A DNA stretch of 64,000 bases, from assembly GCA_037200845.1 (NCBI GenBank), contig JBBCGQ010000001.1, positions 2,046,001 to 2,110,000 of the forward strand, written 5' to 3'. Source of the DNA: Bauldia sp. GTDB taxonomy: Bacteria; Pseudomonadota; Alphaproteobacteria; Rhizobiales; Kaistiaceae. Within the stretch, counting starts at the first letter, position 1. The number at the start of each line of letters is the position of its first letter. The notes beneath the pieces were generated by a model. The model was given only the letters and a program-made list of their open reading frames with translations. It made no database searches and was not told where the DNA came from. Shown piece after piece: positions 48,712 to 57,557 of this stretch. The position numbers and the translations under genes are program-made.

Positions 48712-49557
48712 ATGACCGATCGTTCCCCCTGGTTCGTCTCCACCGACTGGCTCGCCGCACATCAAAGCGAAGTCGCCATCGTCGATGGATCATGGCACCT
48801 GCCGACAACCGGCCGCAGCGGACGCGCCGAGTATGACGCCGCCCATGTTCCGGGCGCGGTCTTCTTCGACATCGACGCCATCGCCGATACGTCGAACCCC
48901 CTGCCCCACATGCTGCCCTCGCCTGAGGTGTTCGCGAAGGCCGTCGGTGCGCTCGGCATCGACGAGCAGCACACCATCGTCGTCTACGACAGCGCCGGGC
49001 TGTCGTCGGCGCCACGCCTGTGGTGGACCTTCAAGATCATGGGCGCGCGGGACGTTACCATCCTCGAGGGCGGCCTGCCGAAATGGCGCGCCGAGGGCCG
49101 TCCGGTGGACGCCGCGCCGGTGACGCATCCGCCGCGGACGTTCGTCACGCATTTCGATCCGCACGTCGTCATCGGCCTCATCGACGTGCGCGACGGATTG
49201 CTCGCCGGCGAATTCCAGGTCGTCGATGCCCGTCCCGCGGCACGCTTCCGCGGCGAGGCGCCGGAACCGCGGCCGTGGGTCAAGACCGGCCGCATCCCGG
49301 GCAGCCGCAACGTGCCCTCGACCGACCTCATCGCCGACGGCAGGCTGAAGGACGCCGAGACACTGCGGCGCGCTTTCGTCGAGGCCGGCGTCGATCTCGC
49401 CAAGCCCATCGTTACAAGCTGCGGCTCCGGCGTGAACGCGGCAACGCTGTCGCTGGCGCTCGACGTTATCGGCGTGAAGGATACGCGGCTCTACGACGGA
49501 TCGTGGACCGAGTGGGGCGCCCGCGGCGACACCGCGATTGCCACCGGGCCCGTCTAG
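48712..49557 (+). CDS. sseA: 3-mercaptopyruvate sulfurtransferase
   Basis: A 281-residue two-rhodanese-domain sulfurtransferase. The catalytic Cys237 lies in CGSGVNA, close to the CGSGVTA loop that distinguishes mercaptopyruvate sulfurtransferases from thiosulfate sulfurtransferases. WFVSTDWLAA opens the N-terminal inactive domain; GRIPGSRNVPSTDLI marks the catalytic domain. It moves sulfur from 3-mercaptopyruvate to thiol acceptors. Flanked on both sides by dispersed palindromes. Confidence 0.95.
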   Translation: MTDRSPWFVSTDWLAAHQSEVAIVDGSWHLPTTGRSGRAEYDAAHVPGAVFFDIDAIADTSNPLPHMLPSPEVFAKAVGALGIDEQHTIVVYDSAGLSSAPRLWWTFKIMGARDVTILEGGLPKWRAEGRPVDAAPVTHPPRTFVTHFDPHVVIGLIDVRDGLLAGEFQVVDARPAARFRGEAPEPRPWVKTGRIPGSRNVPSTDLIADGRLKDAETLRRAFVEAGVDLAKPIVTSCGSGVNAATLSLALDVIGVKDTRLYDGSWTEWGARGDTAIATGPV

Positions 49558-49909
49558 CTTCCTGCTTCGCTGCGGCACCCCTCCCCAAAACCGCTACGCG
49601 GTTTTGACCCTCCCACAAGGGGAGGGCTCAGGCCGAGTCGGATCTTGCAGCGGGGTGAACCCTCCCCTTGTGGGAGGGTCAAAACGCCAAGGCGTTTTGG
49701 GGAGGGGCGTCTCTCCTCCTAGCGTTTTCCGAACAGCCACCCGCCAGCGTCCTGCCGTCGCTGCACACGCTACGGGAACAATCCGCCCACCATCCCGTTC
49801 AGATACCGTTCACATCGTTTCGCCGATATCCGGCCTACGTTCCGCCGCCTGACATAGGCAAACTCCCAAGTCCGGCACGCAAGTCCGCGTGCACATTGCT
49901 GCGAGGTAC
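49558..49909. other. Gene-free region between sseA and the ompA-like gene
   Basis: Holds the family C palindrome (49578-49707) and then about 200 bases with no gene or clear repeat. The promoter of the ompA-like gene is expected near 49780-49890 but I cannot assign boxes. A GCGAGG ribosome-binding site is at 49901-49906. Confidence 0.6.
49578..49707. repeat. Palindrome family C copy downstream of sseA
   Basis: Arm 49578-49626 and arm 49660-49707 are reverse complements over most of their length (CCCCTCCCCAAAACC-type end and CCCTCCC-ACAAGGGGAGGG block). Each has its own internal hairpin with a different sequence (AAAACCGC-TAC-GCGGTTTT versus AAAACGCC-AA-GGCGTTTT). The same layout is seen inside cobN at 38325-38475. 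Confidence 0.88.
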
Positions 49910-51724
49910 ATGATGACCAAGGCCAAAGCCCTTCTCGTCTCCGGAGCGCTCGTGTCGCTTCTCATTCCGCCGGCGGGGGCCGCAACCTTCCATGCGCCGA
50001 TGGTGTTGGCGCAGGCCGATACCGCGACAGACGCGGTCGCCACGGCCCAGGCTGCGGTAGAAGCCGCCCGCACCGCGCTCCGCGCCGCGCTCGCCTCTGG
50101 CACCGGCGTTGACGAAGCCCGCGCCGCGTTGCGCGATGCGCTCCAGCAACTAGAAACCGCGCGCGTCGCTGCCGGCCTGCCCCCGGCCGATCCGAGCGCG
50201 CTCGAGCCGGTGCTGCCTGAGGAATCCGCGCCCGCCGCTCCCCCGGCTGAGGTCGCGCCGCCGCCGGCCGAAGTTGCGCCGCCGGCCGCCGAAACACCGC
50301 CGCCTCCGGCTGAAGTGACGCCGCCCGCAGTCGAGACGCCGCCGGTGGTCGTACCGCCCGTCGTGGTGCCGCCGGTTGTCGTGCCGCCGGTGGAGGTCGC
50401 GCCGCCGGCCAACCAGCAGAACGGCAAGCCGCGCCAGAACGGCCAGAACGGCAGGCCCAAGCCAGGCACTCCGCCGCCGGCCGATCAGACCGCACCGCCG
50501 CCGGCCGACACGGTAGTCCCGCCGGCCGACGCAACTGTGCCGCCGCCGCCCGTCGTCGTCCCGCCGGCCGAACAGGCGCCGCCGTCGGCCGAGCAGGCAC
50601 CGCCGCCCGTGGCGCCGACCGCGCCTGTGGTGGAGCCGGTGATCAACCTGCCGCCGCCCGTGATCGAGGCGCCGCCGCCCCCGCCGCCTCCGGCTGCCGC
50701 GACCGGTGGTCAGTTCGACTTGCAGAAATTCAAGAACCGCCCGAAGTTCGGTCAGGTGCCGCCGGCCGCTGCCGCCAACCAGCCGCCGCCGGCCGTGCTG
50801 CCGAAGTCCGAGGACGCCGTGAAGGAAGGCGCCGTCATCCCGGCGCAGGACGGCCGCGTCATCGTCAAGGAAGGCGGCCAGGTCACCGTCAAGCACGACG
50901 ACTCGGGCCGCTTCGTCCGCCAGGGCGACAAGTTCCAGACCGCGCCCAGCGACAACGGCACCGAGACGGCCACCGTGTCCCGTCCCGACGGCTCGCAGAT
51001 CGTCACCGTCCGCGACCAGAGCGGCAACATCGTCCAGCGCTACCGCAAGAATCCGAACGGCAGCGTCGATGTGCTGATCGGCGACGTCGAGCAGCCCGGC
51101 GTCTTCGGCCGCATCTTCGGCCAGAAGCCGGCGCCCGCCCAGCCGCGTCCGCGTCCGCGCGGGCAGCCGCCGGTGCTGACGCTGAACCTCGGTCCGGTGC
51201 AGCTCAACATTCCGCGCCAGCAGTACATCGTGGAATCGAGTCGCGCCAACGAGCAGCAACTGCAAGACACGCTGATGGCCCCGCCGGTCGAGCGCGTCGA
51301 GCGGACGTACACGCTGGAGGAAATCCGGCAGAACGGCCGCCTGCGCGACAAGGTCCGCCGCATCGACTTCGACACGATCACCTTCGACACCGGCCAGGCG
51401 ACCGTGCCGGACGATCAGATCGTGAAGATGCAGACGATCGGCGACGCCTTGAAGAACATCATCGACCGCGATCCGACGCAGGTGTTCCTGATCGAAGGGC
51501 ACACCGACGCCGTGGGTTCGGACTTGTCGAACCTCGCGCTGTCGGATCGCCGCGCCGAAACCGTCGCCGAGATTCTCTCGTACTACTACGGCATCCCGCC
51601 GGAGAATCTGGTGACGCAGGGCTACGGCGAGCAGTTCCTGAAAATCCCGACGATCGCCGCCGAGCGGCAGAACCGCCGGGTCGCCTTCCGGAACATCACG
51701 GACTTGCTGCACGCCAGCAACTAG
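49910..51724 (+). CDS. OmpA-family outer membrane protein with long proline-rich region
   Basis: A 604-residue envelope protein. Signal peptide about 1-25; an Ala-rich helical stretch (about 40-90) follows; then about 170 residues of Pro/Ala/Val repeats (PPPAEV, PPVVVPP) and a central region with VTVRDQSGNIVQRYRKN. The C-terminal OmpA peptidoglycan-binding domain (about 480-600) has IDFDTITFDTGQATVPDDQI, IEGHTDAVGSDLSNLALSDR and the NRRVAFR end. The proline-rich region may span the periplasm or the wall. The ATG pair at 49910/49913 is used; the second has better spacing to GCGAGG. A terminator follows. Confidence 0.93.
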   Translation: MMTKAKALLVSGALVSLLIPPAGAATFHAPMVLAQADTATDAVATAQAAVEAARTALRAALASGTGVDEARAALRDALQQLETARVAAGLPPADPSALEPVLPEESAPAAPPAEVAPPPAEVAPPAAETPPPPAEVTPPAVETPPVVVPPVVVPPVVVPPVEVAPPANQQNGKPRQNGQNGRPKPGTPPPADQTAPPPADTVVPPADATVPPPPVVVPPAEQAPPSAEQAPPPVAPTAPVVEPVINLPPPVIEAPPPPPPPAAATGGQFDLQKFKNRPKFGQVPPAAAANQPPPAVLPKSEDAVKEGAVIPAQDGRVIVKEGGQVTVKHDDSGRFVRQGDKFQTAPSDNGTETATVSRPDGSQIVTVRDQSGNIVQRYRKNPNGSVDVLIGDVEQPGVFGRIFGQKPAPAQPRPRPRGQPPVLTLNLGPVQLNIPRQQYIVESSRANEQQLQDTLMAPPVERVERTYTLEEIRQNGRLRDKVRRIDFDTITFDTGQATVPDDQIVKMQTIGDALKNIIDRDPTQVFLIEGHTDAVGSDLSNLALSDRRAETVAEILSYYYGIPPENLVTQGYGEQFLKIPTIAAERQNRRVAFRNITDLLHASN

Positions 51725-51742
51725 GCGCAGCTCGATATTCGA

Positions 51743-51779
51743 AGGGCGCGTTCCGCGAGGGACGCGCCCTTTTTCTTTT
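51743..51779 (+). terminator. Rho-independent terminator of the ompA-like gene
   Basis: Nine-base stem AGGGCGCGT (51743-51751) with 51762-51770, followed by TTTTTCTTTT. Confidence 0.9.
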
Positions 51780-51785
51780 GTGCTG

Positions 51786-51831
51786 AGGCGTGCCCCACCC
51801 ACCATGCCTTTGGCATGGTCCCCCCTCCCCG
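51786..51831. repeat. Dispersed repeat (family B) downstream of aapP
   Basis: GTGCCCCACCCACCATGCC-TTT-GGCATGGT hairpin followed by CCCCCCTCCCCGCCC. Same framework as the reverse complement of 46487-46545, with another loop sequence. Lies between the convergent ompA-like gene and the aapP stop. Confidence 0.65.
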
Positions 51832-51833
51832 CC

Positions 51834-52613
51834 CTAATGCAAAATCTGGCTGAGGAACAGCTTCGTCCGCTCGTGCTGCGGATGGCTGAAGAATTCCTGC
51901 GGCGTGTTCTGCTCGACGATCTGGCCGGCGTCCATGAAGATGACGCGGCTCGCCACCTGCCGGGCGAAACCCATCTCGTGCGAGACGACCATCATGGTCA
52001 TGCCGTCGTTGGCGAGATCGACCATCACGTCGAGCACCTCCTTGATCATCTCCGGATCGAGCGCCGAGGTCGGCTCGTCGAACAGCATGATGCGCGGGTT
52101 CATGCACAGCGCCCGCGCGATCGCGACGCGCTGCTGCTGGCCGCCGGAAAGCTGCGAGGGATACTTCGACGCCTGCTCGGGGATGCGGACGCGCTTGAGA
52201 TAGCGCATCGCCGTCGCCTCGGCGTCAGCCTTGCTCATCTTGCGCACCCAGATCGGCGCCAGCGTGCAGTTTTCCAGGATCGTCAGATGCGGGAATAGGT
52301 TGAAGCTCTGGAACACCATGCCGACGTCGCGGCGCACCTCGTCGATGCGGCGCAGATCGTCGGTGAGTTCGATGCCGTCGACGACGATGCGGCCCTGCTC
52401 GTGCGTCTCCAGCCGGTTGATGCAGCGGATCATGGTCGACTTGCCCGAGCCGGACGGCCCGCACACCACGATGCGCTCGCCGCGCATGACCTTGAGGTTG
52501 ATGTCGCGCAGCGCCTGAAACTCGCCGAACCATTTGTTGACGCCGATCATCTCGATGGCGACTTGCGGCGCGGGCTCCTCGCCCGGCATCCGGGCGGCGG
52601 CGGTTTCAGACAT
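51834..52613 (-). CDS. aapP: General L-amino acid ABC transporter ATP-binding protein (AapP-like)
   Basis: A 259-residue polar-amino-acid ABC ATPase. [18 protein letters not shown] is Walker [16 protein letters not shown] the signature, and [15 protein letters not shown] Walker [21 protein letters not shown] and [14 protein letters not shown] are typical of AapP/GlnQ. It lies 30 bases downstream of the binding-protein gene. The usual permease genes aapQ and aapM, normally between aapJ and aapP, are absent here. Confidence 0.93.
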   Translation of the reverse strand: MSETAAARMPGEEPAPQVAIEMIGVNKWFGEFQALRDINLKVMRGERIVVCGPSGSGKSTMIRCINRLETHEQGRIVVDGIELTDDLRRIDEVRRDVGMVFQSFNLFPHLTILENCTLAPIWVRKMSKADAEATAMRYLKRVRIPEQASKYPSQLSGGQQQRVAIARALCMNPRIMLFDEPTSALDPEMIKEVLDVMVDLANDGMTMMVVSHEMGFARQVASRVIFMDAGQIVEQNTPQEFFSHPQHERTKLFLSQILH

Positions 52614-52643
52614 CGACGGTCCCCTGTTGTCGTTTGCCCTACA

Positions 52644-53666
52644 CTAGCGGACCGGCGGCGCGAATTGCAGCCCGCCGTTCGTCCAGAGCGCGTTCAGCCC
52701 GCGCGGCATCTGCAGCGGCGAGCCGAGGCCGAGATTGCGCTCGTAGATTTCGCCATAGTTGCCGACGGCCTTGATCGCGTTCGCCGCCCAGGCCGCGTTG
52801 AGGCCGATGCCCTTGCCAAGCGCGCCCTCGGCGCCGAGCAACTGGCGGATGTCGCCGTTGTCGCTGGCCTTCATGCCGTCGACATTGGCCTGCGTGACGC
52901 CGAGTTCCTCCGCATCGACCAGCGCGAAATGCACCCAGCGCACGATCGCCGCCCAGCGGTAGTCGGCCTGCAGCACCGCCGGGCCGTAGGGCTCCTTCGA
53001 CAGCACCTCGGGCAGCACGACGCTGTCCTCGGGCCGCGTCAGGCCGAGCCGCATGGCGTGGAGGGCGGCGACATCGCCGGTGGCGACGTTGCACTGGCCG
53101 GACTGGTAGGCCGCCGGCTGGCTTTCGGCCGTCACCGGCACGCTGGTGAAGCTCATCGCGTGGGTCTTGAAATAGGCGGCGACGGCGACCTCGGTCGCGC
53201 TGCCCGGCTCGATGCACACCTTGGCGCCGGAAAGCTGCAGAGCGGAATCGACGCCGAGGGAGTTCGGCACCATGAATCCCTGCCCGTTATAGAAATTCAC
53301 GCCGACGAAGGAGACGCCGAAGGTCGTGTCGCGGGCCATCGTCCACGCCGTATTGCGGATGAGGACGTCCACCGTGCCCTGCTGCAGGGCGCGGAAGCGC
53401 TCGCGGGCGGTGAGCGGAGCAAACGTCACAAGCTTCGGGTCGCCGAGCACCGCCGCGGCAATGGCCCGGCAATAATCGACGTCGAACCCGCTCCACTGCT
53501 TCTGGCTGTCGACGGTGGCGAAGCCCGGCAGGCCCGGATCGACGCCGCAGACCAGCATCTTGCGCTGCGTGACGCTATCGAGCACCGCGGCGGGGGCGGA
53601 AACGGTGTAGAGAGAAGCGAGCGCCGCAAGCGCGATCAGCGTAAGGCTTCGCAGGCTGGAACCCAT
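52644..53666 (-). CDS. aapJ: General L-amino acid ABC transporter substrate-binding protein (AapJ-like)
   Basis: A 340-residue periplasmic binding protein. Signal peptide about 1-26 (ending SAPAAV). LVCGVDPGLPGFATVDSQKQ and GFDVDYCRAIAAAVLGD, then NTAWTMARDTTFGVSF, match AapJ/YhdW. It captures a broad range of amino acids for import. It is the first gene of an apparent two-gene unit with aapP; no permease is encoded in the unit. Divergent from metC across 96 bases. Confidence 0.94.
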   Translation of the reverse strand: MGSSLRSLTLIALAALASLYTVSAPAAVLDSVTQRKMLVCGVDPGLPGFATVDSQKQWSGFDVDYCRAIAAAVLGDPKLVTFAPLTARERFRALQQGTVDVLIRNTAWTMARDTTFGVSFVGVNFYNGQGFMVPNSLGVDSALQLSGAKVCIEPGSATEVAVAAYFKTHAMSFTSVPVTAESQPAAYQSGQCNVATGDVAALHAMRLGLTRPEDSVVLPEVLSKEPYGPAVLQADYRWAAIVRWVHFALVDAEELGVTQANVDGMKASDNGDIRQLLGAEGALGKGIGLNAAWAANAIKAVGNYGEIYERNLGLGSPLQMPRGLNALWTNGGLQFAPPVR

Positions 53667-53762
53667 GCAATTCAGCTCAACCGCCGCCGCGTCATCACGG
53701 AATTTGACCAGCCACTGTCAGGCTATTATTCCCCACCGGTCAAGTATGAGCGAAGGTTTATC

Positions 53763-54944
53763 GTGAAGGACGACAACAACAAGACGCCGGCCCGCCCGCG
53801 TACAAGGCTGGTGCGCAGCGGCCGCGACAAGAAAATCGTCGGCCCGTTCATCAATCCGCCGGTGATCCACGCTTCGACGGTGCTGTTCGACTCCGTCGAC
53901 AGCATGCTGCAGCAGAAGCAGCCCTACGAATACGGGCGCTGGGGCACGCCGACCAGCGACGCGCTGGAGGCCGCGCTGAACGACCTCGAGGGGGCCGACG
54001 GCACCGCCCTCTGCCCCTCCGGTCTTTCGGCCGCGACGGTGGCGCTGCTTGCCTGCGTCTCGACCGGCGATCGCGTGCTGCTCACCGACAATATTTACGG
54101 CCCCGTCCGCCGCTTCGCCGACGGAATGCTGAAGCGGCTGGGCGTCGAGACGGTTTACTACGATCATGCGCTGGGCGCGGGCATCGAGGCGCTGTTCACG
54201 CCCAACACCACCGTCGTCTACTGCGAGTCGCCCGGCTCCCTCACCTTCGAGATGCAGGACCTGCCGGCGATCGCCGAGGTCGCGCACCGCCATGGCGCCA
54301 CGGTGATGTTCGACAACACCTGGGCGACGCCGTTCTTCTTCCGGGCGCTGGACCACGGCGCCGACATCTCGATCATGGCCGGGACGAAATACATCGGCGG
54401 CCATTCCGACACGATGGTCGGCACCGCCGCGGCGCGCGGCGAGACGTGGCAGAAGCTGAAGGACACGCGCCGGGCGCTCGGCATCCATCTCGCGCCCGAC
54501 GACATGTATCTCGCGCTCCGCGGCATCCGCACGCTGGCGATCCGGCTGGAGCAGCACCAGAAGTCGGCAATGACAATCGCCAGGTGGCTGCAGGGTCGGC
54601 CCGAGGTGGCGCGCGTGCTCTACCCCGCGCTGGAAACCGACCCCGGCCACGCGCTGTGGAAGCGCGACATGACCGGCGCCAGCGGCCTGTTCGGCGTCGT
54701 CATGAAGGGCTGGACTGACGCGCAGGCCCGTAGCTTCGCCGATCACCTGACTCTGTTCGGCATCGGCGCCTCGTGGGGCGGCTTCGAAAGCCTGGTGACC
54801 GTGCCGCACGTGAAGCCGATCCGCACCGCCACGTCATGGCAGGCGGAGGGGCCGCTGGTGCGGCTGCATATCGGACTGGAAGACCCGGCCGATCTTATCG
54901 CGGATCTTGAGGCGGGATTGGTGCACGCGGCAGCGGCGGGCTGA
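53763..54944 (+). CDS. metC: Cystathionine beta-lyase
   Basis: A 393-residue Cys/Met-metabolism PLP enzyme converting cystathionine to homocysteine, pyruvate and ammonia. The PLP lysine is in SIMAGTKYIGGHSDTMVG; PYEYGRWGTPTSDALEAAL and ADGTALCPSGLSAATVALL are MetC-type motifs. GTG at 53763 is the start, with GAAGG six bases upstream. A six-codon mini-frame (ATG at 53746) ends in TGA overlapping this GTG. The 3' end overlaps the convergent PAP2 gene by 50 bases. Confidence 0.95.
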   Translation: MKDDNNKTPARPRTRLVRSGRDKKIVGPFINPPVIHASTVLFDSVDSMLQQKQPYEYGRWGTPTSDALEAALNDLEGADGTALCPSGLSAATVALLACVSTGDRVLLTDNIYGPVRRFADGMLKRLGVETVYYDHALGAGIEALFTPNTTVVYCESPGSLTFEMQDLPAIAEVAHRHGATVMFDNTWATPFFFRALDHGADISIMAGTKYIGGHSDTMVGTAAARGETWQKLKDTRRALGIHLAPDDMYLALRGIRTLAIRLEQHQKSAMTIARWLQGRPEVARVLYPALETDPGHALWKRDMTGASGLFGVVMKGWTDAQARSFADHLTLFGIGASWGGFESLVTVPHVKPIRTATSWQAEGPLVRLHIGLEDPADLIADLEAGLVHAAAAG

Positions 54945-55764
54945 GCGCGACCCACAGCGCCGGGAATAGTTCGGCGAGCCGCCCTCCCCGATCGCGTAGT
55001 CGCCGCAGCGCACCGAACCGGTGGCGCAGCCGCCCGCGCCGCACCGCGTAGACGATGCCGGCCTCGGTCATCGCCCTGAGGATCAGGTAGCCTACGCCGA
55101 GGCCGATGAGCGCCCCGCCGACGACGTCGCCCGGAAAATGCACGCCGACGATGACGCGGCTGACCGCCACCAGAGCGGCCGCGACCACGATGGGCACCGA
55201 CACGACGCCCGGCACGAACACCGCCATCACCGCGACCGCCGCCGCCGTCGTCGCATGGCCTGAGGGGAAGCTGTAGTTCGAGTAGCCGCCGAACGAGAAC
55301 GGTGCAAAGGCGTAGGCGCCTTGCGCCACATAGTCGGGACGAAAGCGGCCGACAATCGGCTTGACGACGTCAGTGGCGAGCCCGGTCGCCGCCACGACGA
55401 CGAACAGCACCGCGGCGAAGGTCGCGATCTCGAACCACGCCGCCGCGCTGGCGCGGCTGACGCGGCGCCAGTCGCCCAGCATGACGACGATAACGATGAT
55501 GGCGCTGGGGATGAGCAGCCAGCCGGATTGCCCCCACTGCGTGATCCAGTTGAAGACGCCGTGGACGGACGGCGGCAGCGTGCGCGCCCACGTGATGGCG
55601 CGCGCGTCGAACAGGACGCTGACCGCGACGACGAGCACGATGCCGGCCGCGATCAGGAACGCCGCGCGCCGGCCGTCGATCGGCCGGTGGCGCGTGCGCG
55701 CCGCCCGCATCCGGCGCGCCGCGAGTTCCCAGTTCACCCGCACCCGGGTTGCGTAGTCGGTCAC
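54895..55764 (-). CDS. PAP2-family lipid phosphatase
   Basis: A 289-residue membrane phosphatase with about six helices. The three active-site motifs are VKPIVGRFRP, SFPSGHATTAAA and SRVIVGVHFPGDVVGG, giving the Lys/Arg, His and Arg/His catalytic residues at the periplasmic side. Substrates in this family are undecaprenyl pyrophosphate or phosphorylated lipid A/phospholipids. A GTG start at 55764 overlaps the stop of the glycosyltransferase gene (GTGA). Paired genes of this type often act together in lipid A or lipid-carrier modification. Confidence 0.92.
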   Translation of the reverse strand: MTDYATRVRVNWELAARRMRAARTRHRPIDGRRAAFLIAAGIVLVVAVSVLFDARAITWARTLPPSVHGVFNWITQWGQSGWLLIPSAIIVIVVMLGDWRRVSRASAAAWFEIATFAAVLFVVVAATGLATDVVKPIVGRFRPDYVAQGAYAFAPFSFGGYSNYSFPSGHATTAAAVAVMAVFVPGVVSVPIVVAAALVAVSRVIVGVHFPGDVVGGALIGLGVGYLILRAMTEAGIVYAVRRGRLRHRFGALRRLRDRGGRLAELFPALWVALSPPLPRAPIPPQDPR

Positions 55765-57419
55765 GGCGCAGCGCCTCCGGCGACGAACAGATGGATGTCG
55801 ACAACGTGCATCTTGCGGAGATCAAAGCCGCCGATGCGTCCCTTGTCGACCAGCGCCAGCCCGAGGTCCTCGGCGCGCTGGCGGAACGCCGATATCTGCG
55901 ATGCGTCCACGACGGCGATGCGACAGCCGTTGGTGTTCAGGAAATCGGCCGCCGACCACGCATCGACGAGACGCGTGTCGGGCCCCAGCGCGTAGACCAG
56001 ACTCTCCTCCGGATAGCCGGCGGCGGCGAAGGTCTGCGGCGCGCAGAGCTCCGCCTGCTTCGCCAGCGCCGCGATCCGCTCGCCGACGCGCAAGCCCGAC
56101 AGGCCGGGCACGAACGAGCCGAAGAAGCCGACATAGATGAAGAAGACCGTGACCACCGCCGTCAGCGCCGCCGCGACCAGCGCGCCGCGGCGCAGGAACA
56201 GCCACGTCAGCGGCCCGAGCACGCCGGCGATGGCGAAGGCGACGGTCATGCCCCAGGGGAAGTATCCCTCGATCGAGAAGAAGATGCCGGGCAGGAGCAG
56301 CGCGACCAGCGGCGGCCAGAGCAGCGGCCCCAGCGAATAGAACCACGAGATGCGGCCGCCGATCTTCGCCGTGCCGGCGTCGATCGCCGCGGCCGCGAGC
56401 AGCGCGACCGCCGGGATCGCCGGCAGCACCCACTGCGGCTCCTTGACGTTGATCAATTCCGCCACCAGCCACAGCGGCCCGCCCCACGCCAGCGCGAAGA
56501 AGACGACCGGCCGCCGGAGCTCCGCCGCGAACCACGGCAGGCCCGTGAAGATGAACGTCGCCGCCGGGCCGGCGAGCAGCGGCAGGATCAGCGCGTAGCT
56601 GCCCGGCGGCGCCTGGATCTGGAACGGCACGCCGATCTGCAGCAGGTACTGCGCGCTGGCGCTGTCGGTGACGCCCTGCAGCAGCGTCAGCGTCACCGCG
56701 ATCAGCCACGGCGAGATGAGCAGGAACAGCCAGACGACGCCGAGCGCCGGCTTCAACTGCATCAGCCAGCGTGGCGTCCCGCGCTCGATGGAGAGAACGA
56801 GCGCCGCCGCCGCAACAATCGCTGGCGCGACCCAGCCCTTGGCGAGGATCGCGAGGCCGAGCCCGGTCCAGAACAGCGCCGCGACGAGATCGTCGGATTT
56901 GCCGTCGCGCCTGAGCCACACCCGCGCCAACGCGCCGCCGCAGAGCGTGGTCGCCGCGAGCAGGATCGCGTCGGGCGTCGCCAGCCGCGCCTCGAGGCCG
57001 ACGATGCCGCTCGCCGCCACGAACAGGCCGGCGACCAGCGCCGTCATCGGCGCCCCGAACGCCATCGCCAGCCACCACGTCAGCATCGCCGCCGCTACCC
57101 CGGCGATGAGCGAGGGCAGGCGCGCGACGGCGATCGGCGGGTTGTCGCCGGCCAGCCGCAACAGAAACGCCTCGATCCAGTAGGCGCCGCGCGGCCGCCA
57201 CTCGGTCTCCTCGGTCTGCAGCCGCACCGTCGAATAATCGCCGGTAGCGACCATCTCGCGCGCCGCCACCGCATAGCCCGGCTCGTCGCCGTCGAGCGGT
57301 GCGATCGTGGCAAAGCCGGGCAGCATGCAGGCCAGCGCCGCGATGAAGATTGCGGCAAGGCTCGCGCGCGGCGAACGCGCGAGGAAGGCACCGAACCGTT
57401 CGACTTCCGCAGCCAGCAT
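55761..57419 (-). CDS. Glycosyltransferase family 39 (ArnT/PMT-like) membrane protein
   Basis: A 552-residue polytopic protein with about 11-13 helices. The first periplasmic loop contains PLDGDEPGYAVAAREMV, the conserved acidic (DE) motif that binds the undecaprenyl-phosphate sugar donor in ArnT-type enzymes, followed by TEWRPRGAYWIEAFLLRLAG. It has a C-terminal soluble domain after about 430. It likely transfers a sugar from a polyprenyl-phosphate donor to a lipid or protein in the periplasm. It is the first gene of a two-gene unit with the PAP2 phosphatase. Confidence 0.88.
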   Translation of the reverse strand: MLAAEVERFGAFLARSPRASLAAIFIAALACMLPGFATIAPLDGDEPGYAVAAREMVATGDYSTVRLQTEETEWRPRGAYWIEAFLLRLAGDNPPIAVARLPSLIAGVAAAMLTWWLAMAFGAPMTALVAGLFVAASGIVGLEARLATPDAILLAATTLCGGALARVWLRRDGKSDDLVAALFWTGLGLAILAKGWVAPAIVAAAALVLSIERGTPRWLMQLKPALGVVWLFLLISPWLIAVTLTLLQGVTDSASAQYLLQIGVPFQIQAPPGSYALILPLLAGPAATFIFTGLPWFAAELRRPVVFFALAWGGPLWLVAELINVKEPQWVLPAIPAVALLAAAAIDAGTAKIGGRISWFYSLGPLLWPPLVALLLPGIFFSIEGYFPWGMTVAFAIAGVLGPLTWLFLRRGALVAAALTAVVTVFFIYVGFFGSFVPGLSGLRVGERIAALAKQAELCAPQTFAAAGYPEESLVYALGPDTRLVDAWSAADFLNTNGCRIAVVDASQISAFRQRAEDLGLALVDKGRIGGFDLRKMHVVDIHLFVAGGAAP

Positions 57420-57557
57420 GGGGCGCGGACGTTAGCAGGAAAGCCGGCGCCGCATCACCCGGCGCGTCCTGCAAAGCATTGACACGGTGAACCGCGGCCA
57501 TGAATAACTCGGCCGCGCGTTTTGAAGAGAAAAAGACCAGTTCAAGGGAGGAACGGC

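Noticed and set aside
48426-48836. Plus-strand frame reading through the palindrome between alaX and sseA
   Set aside because: The translated repeat (FPAKAR/FPREGGDPGG-type peptides) is a common spurious product of such palindromes, and the frame then conflicts with sseA.
50200-50720. Repetitive CCGCCG-rich stretch as a CRISPR or satellite array
   Set aside because: It is the coding repeat of a proline-rich protein region; no direct repeats with unique spacers exist.
52401-53762. Long upstream extension of the metC frame across aapJ
   Set aside because: The frame is merely open on the antisense of aapJ. The GTG at 53763 has a ribosome-binding site and gives the normal MetC start.
55749-57482. 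577-codon plus-strand frame antisense to the GT39 gene
   Set aside because: Very Arg/Gln/Asp-rich translation typical of a reverse-frame shadow; the minus strand has clear transmembrane helices and family motifs.
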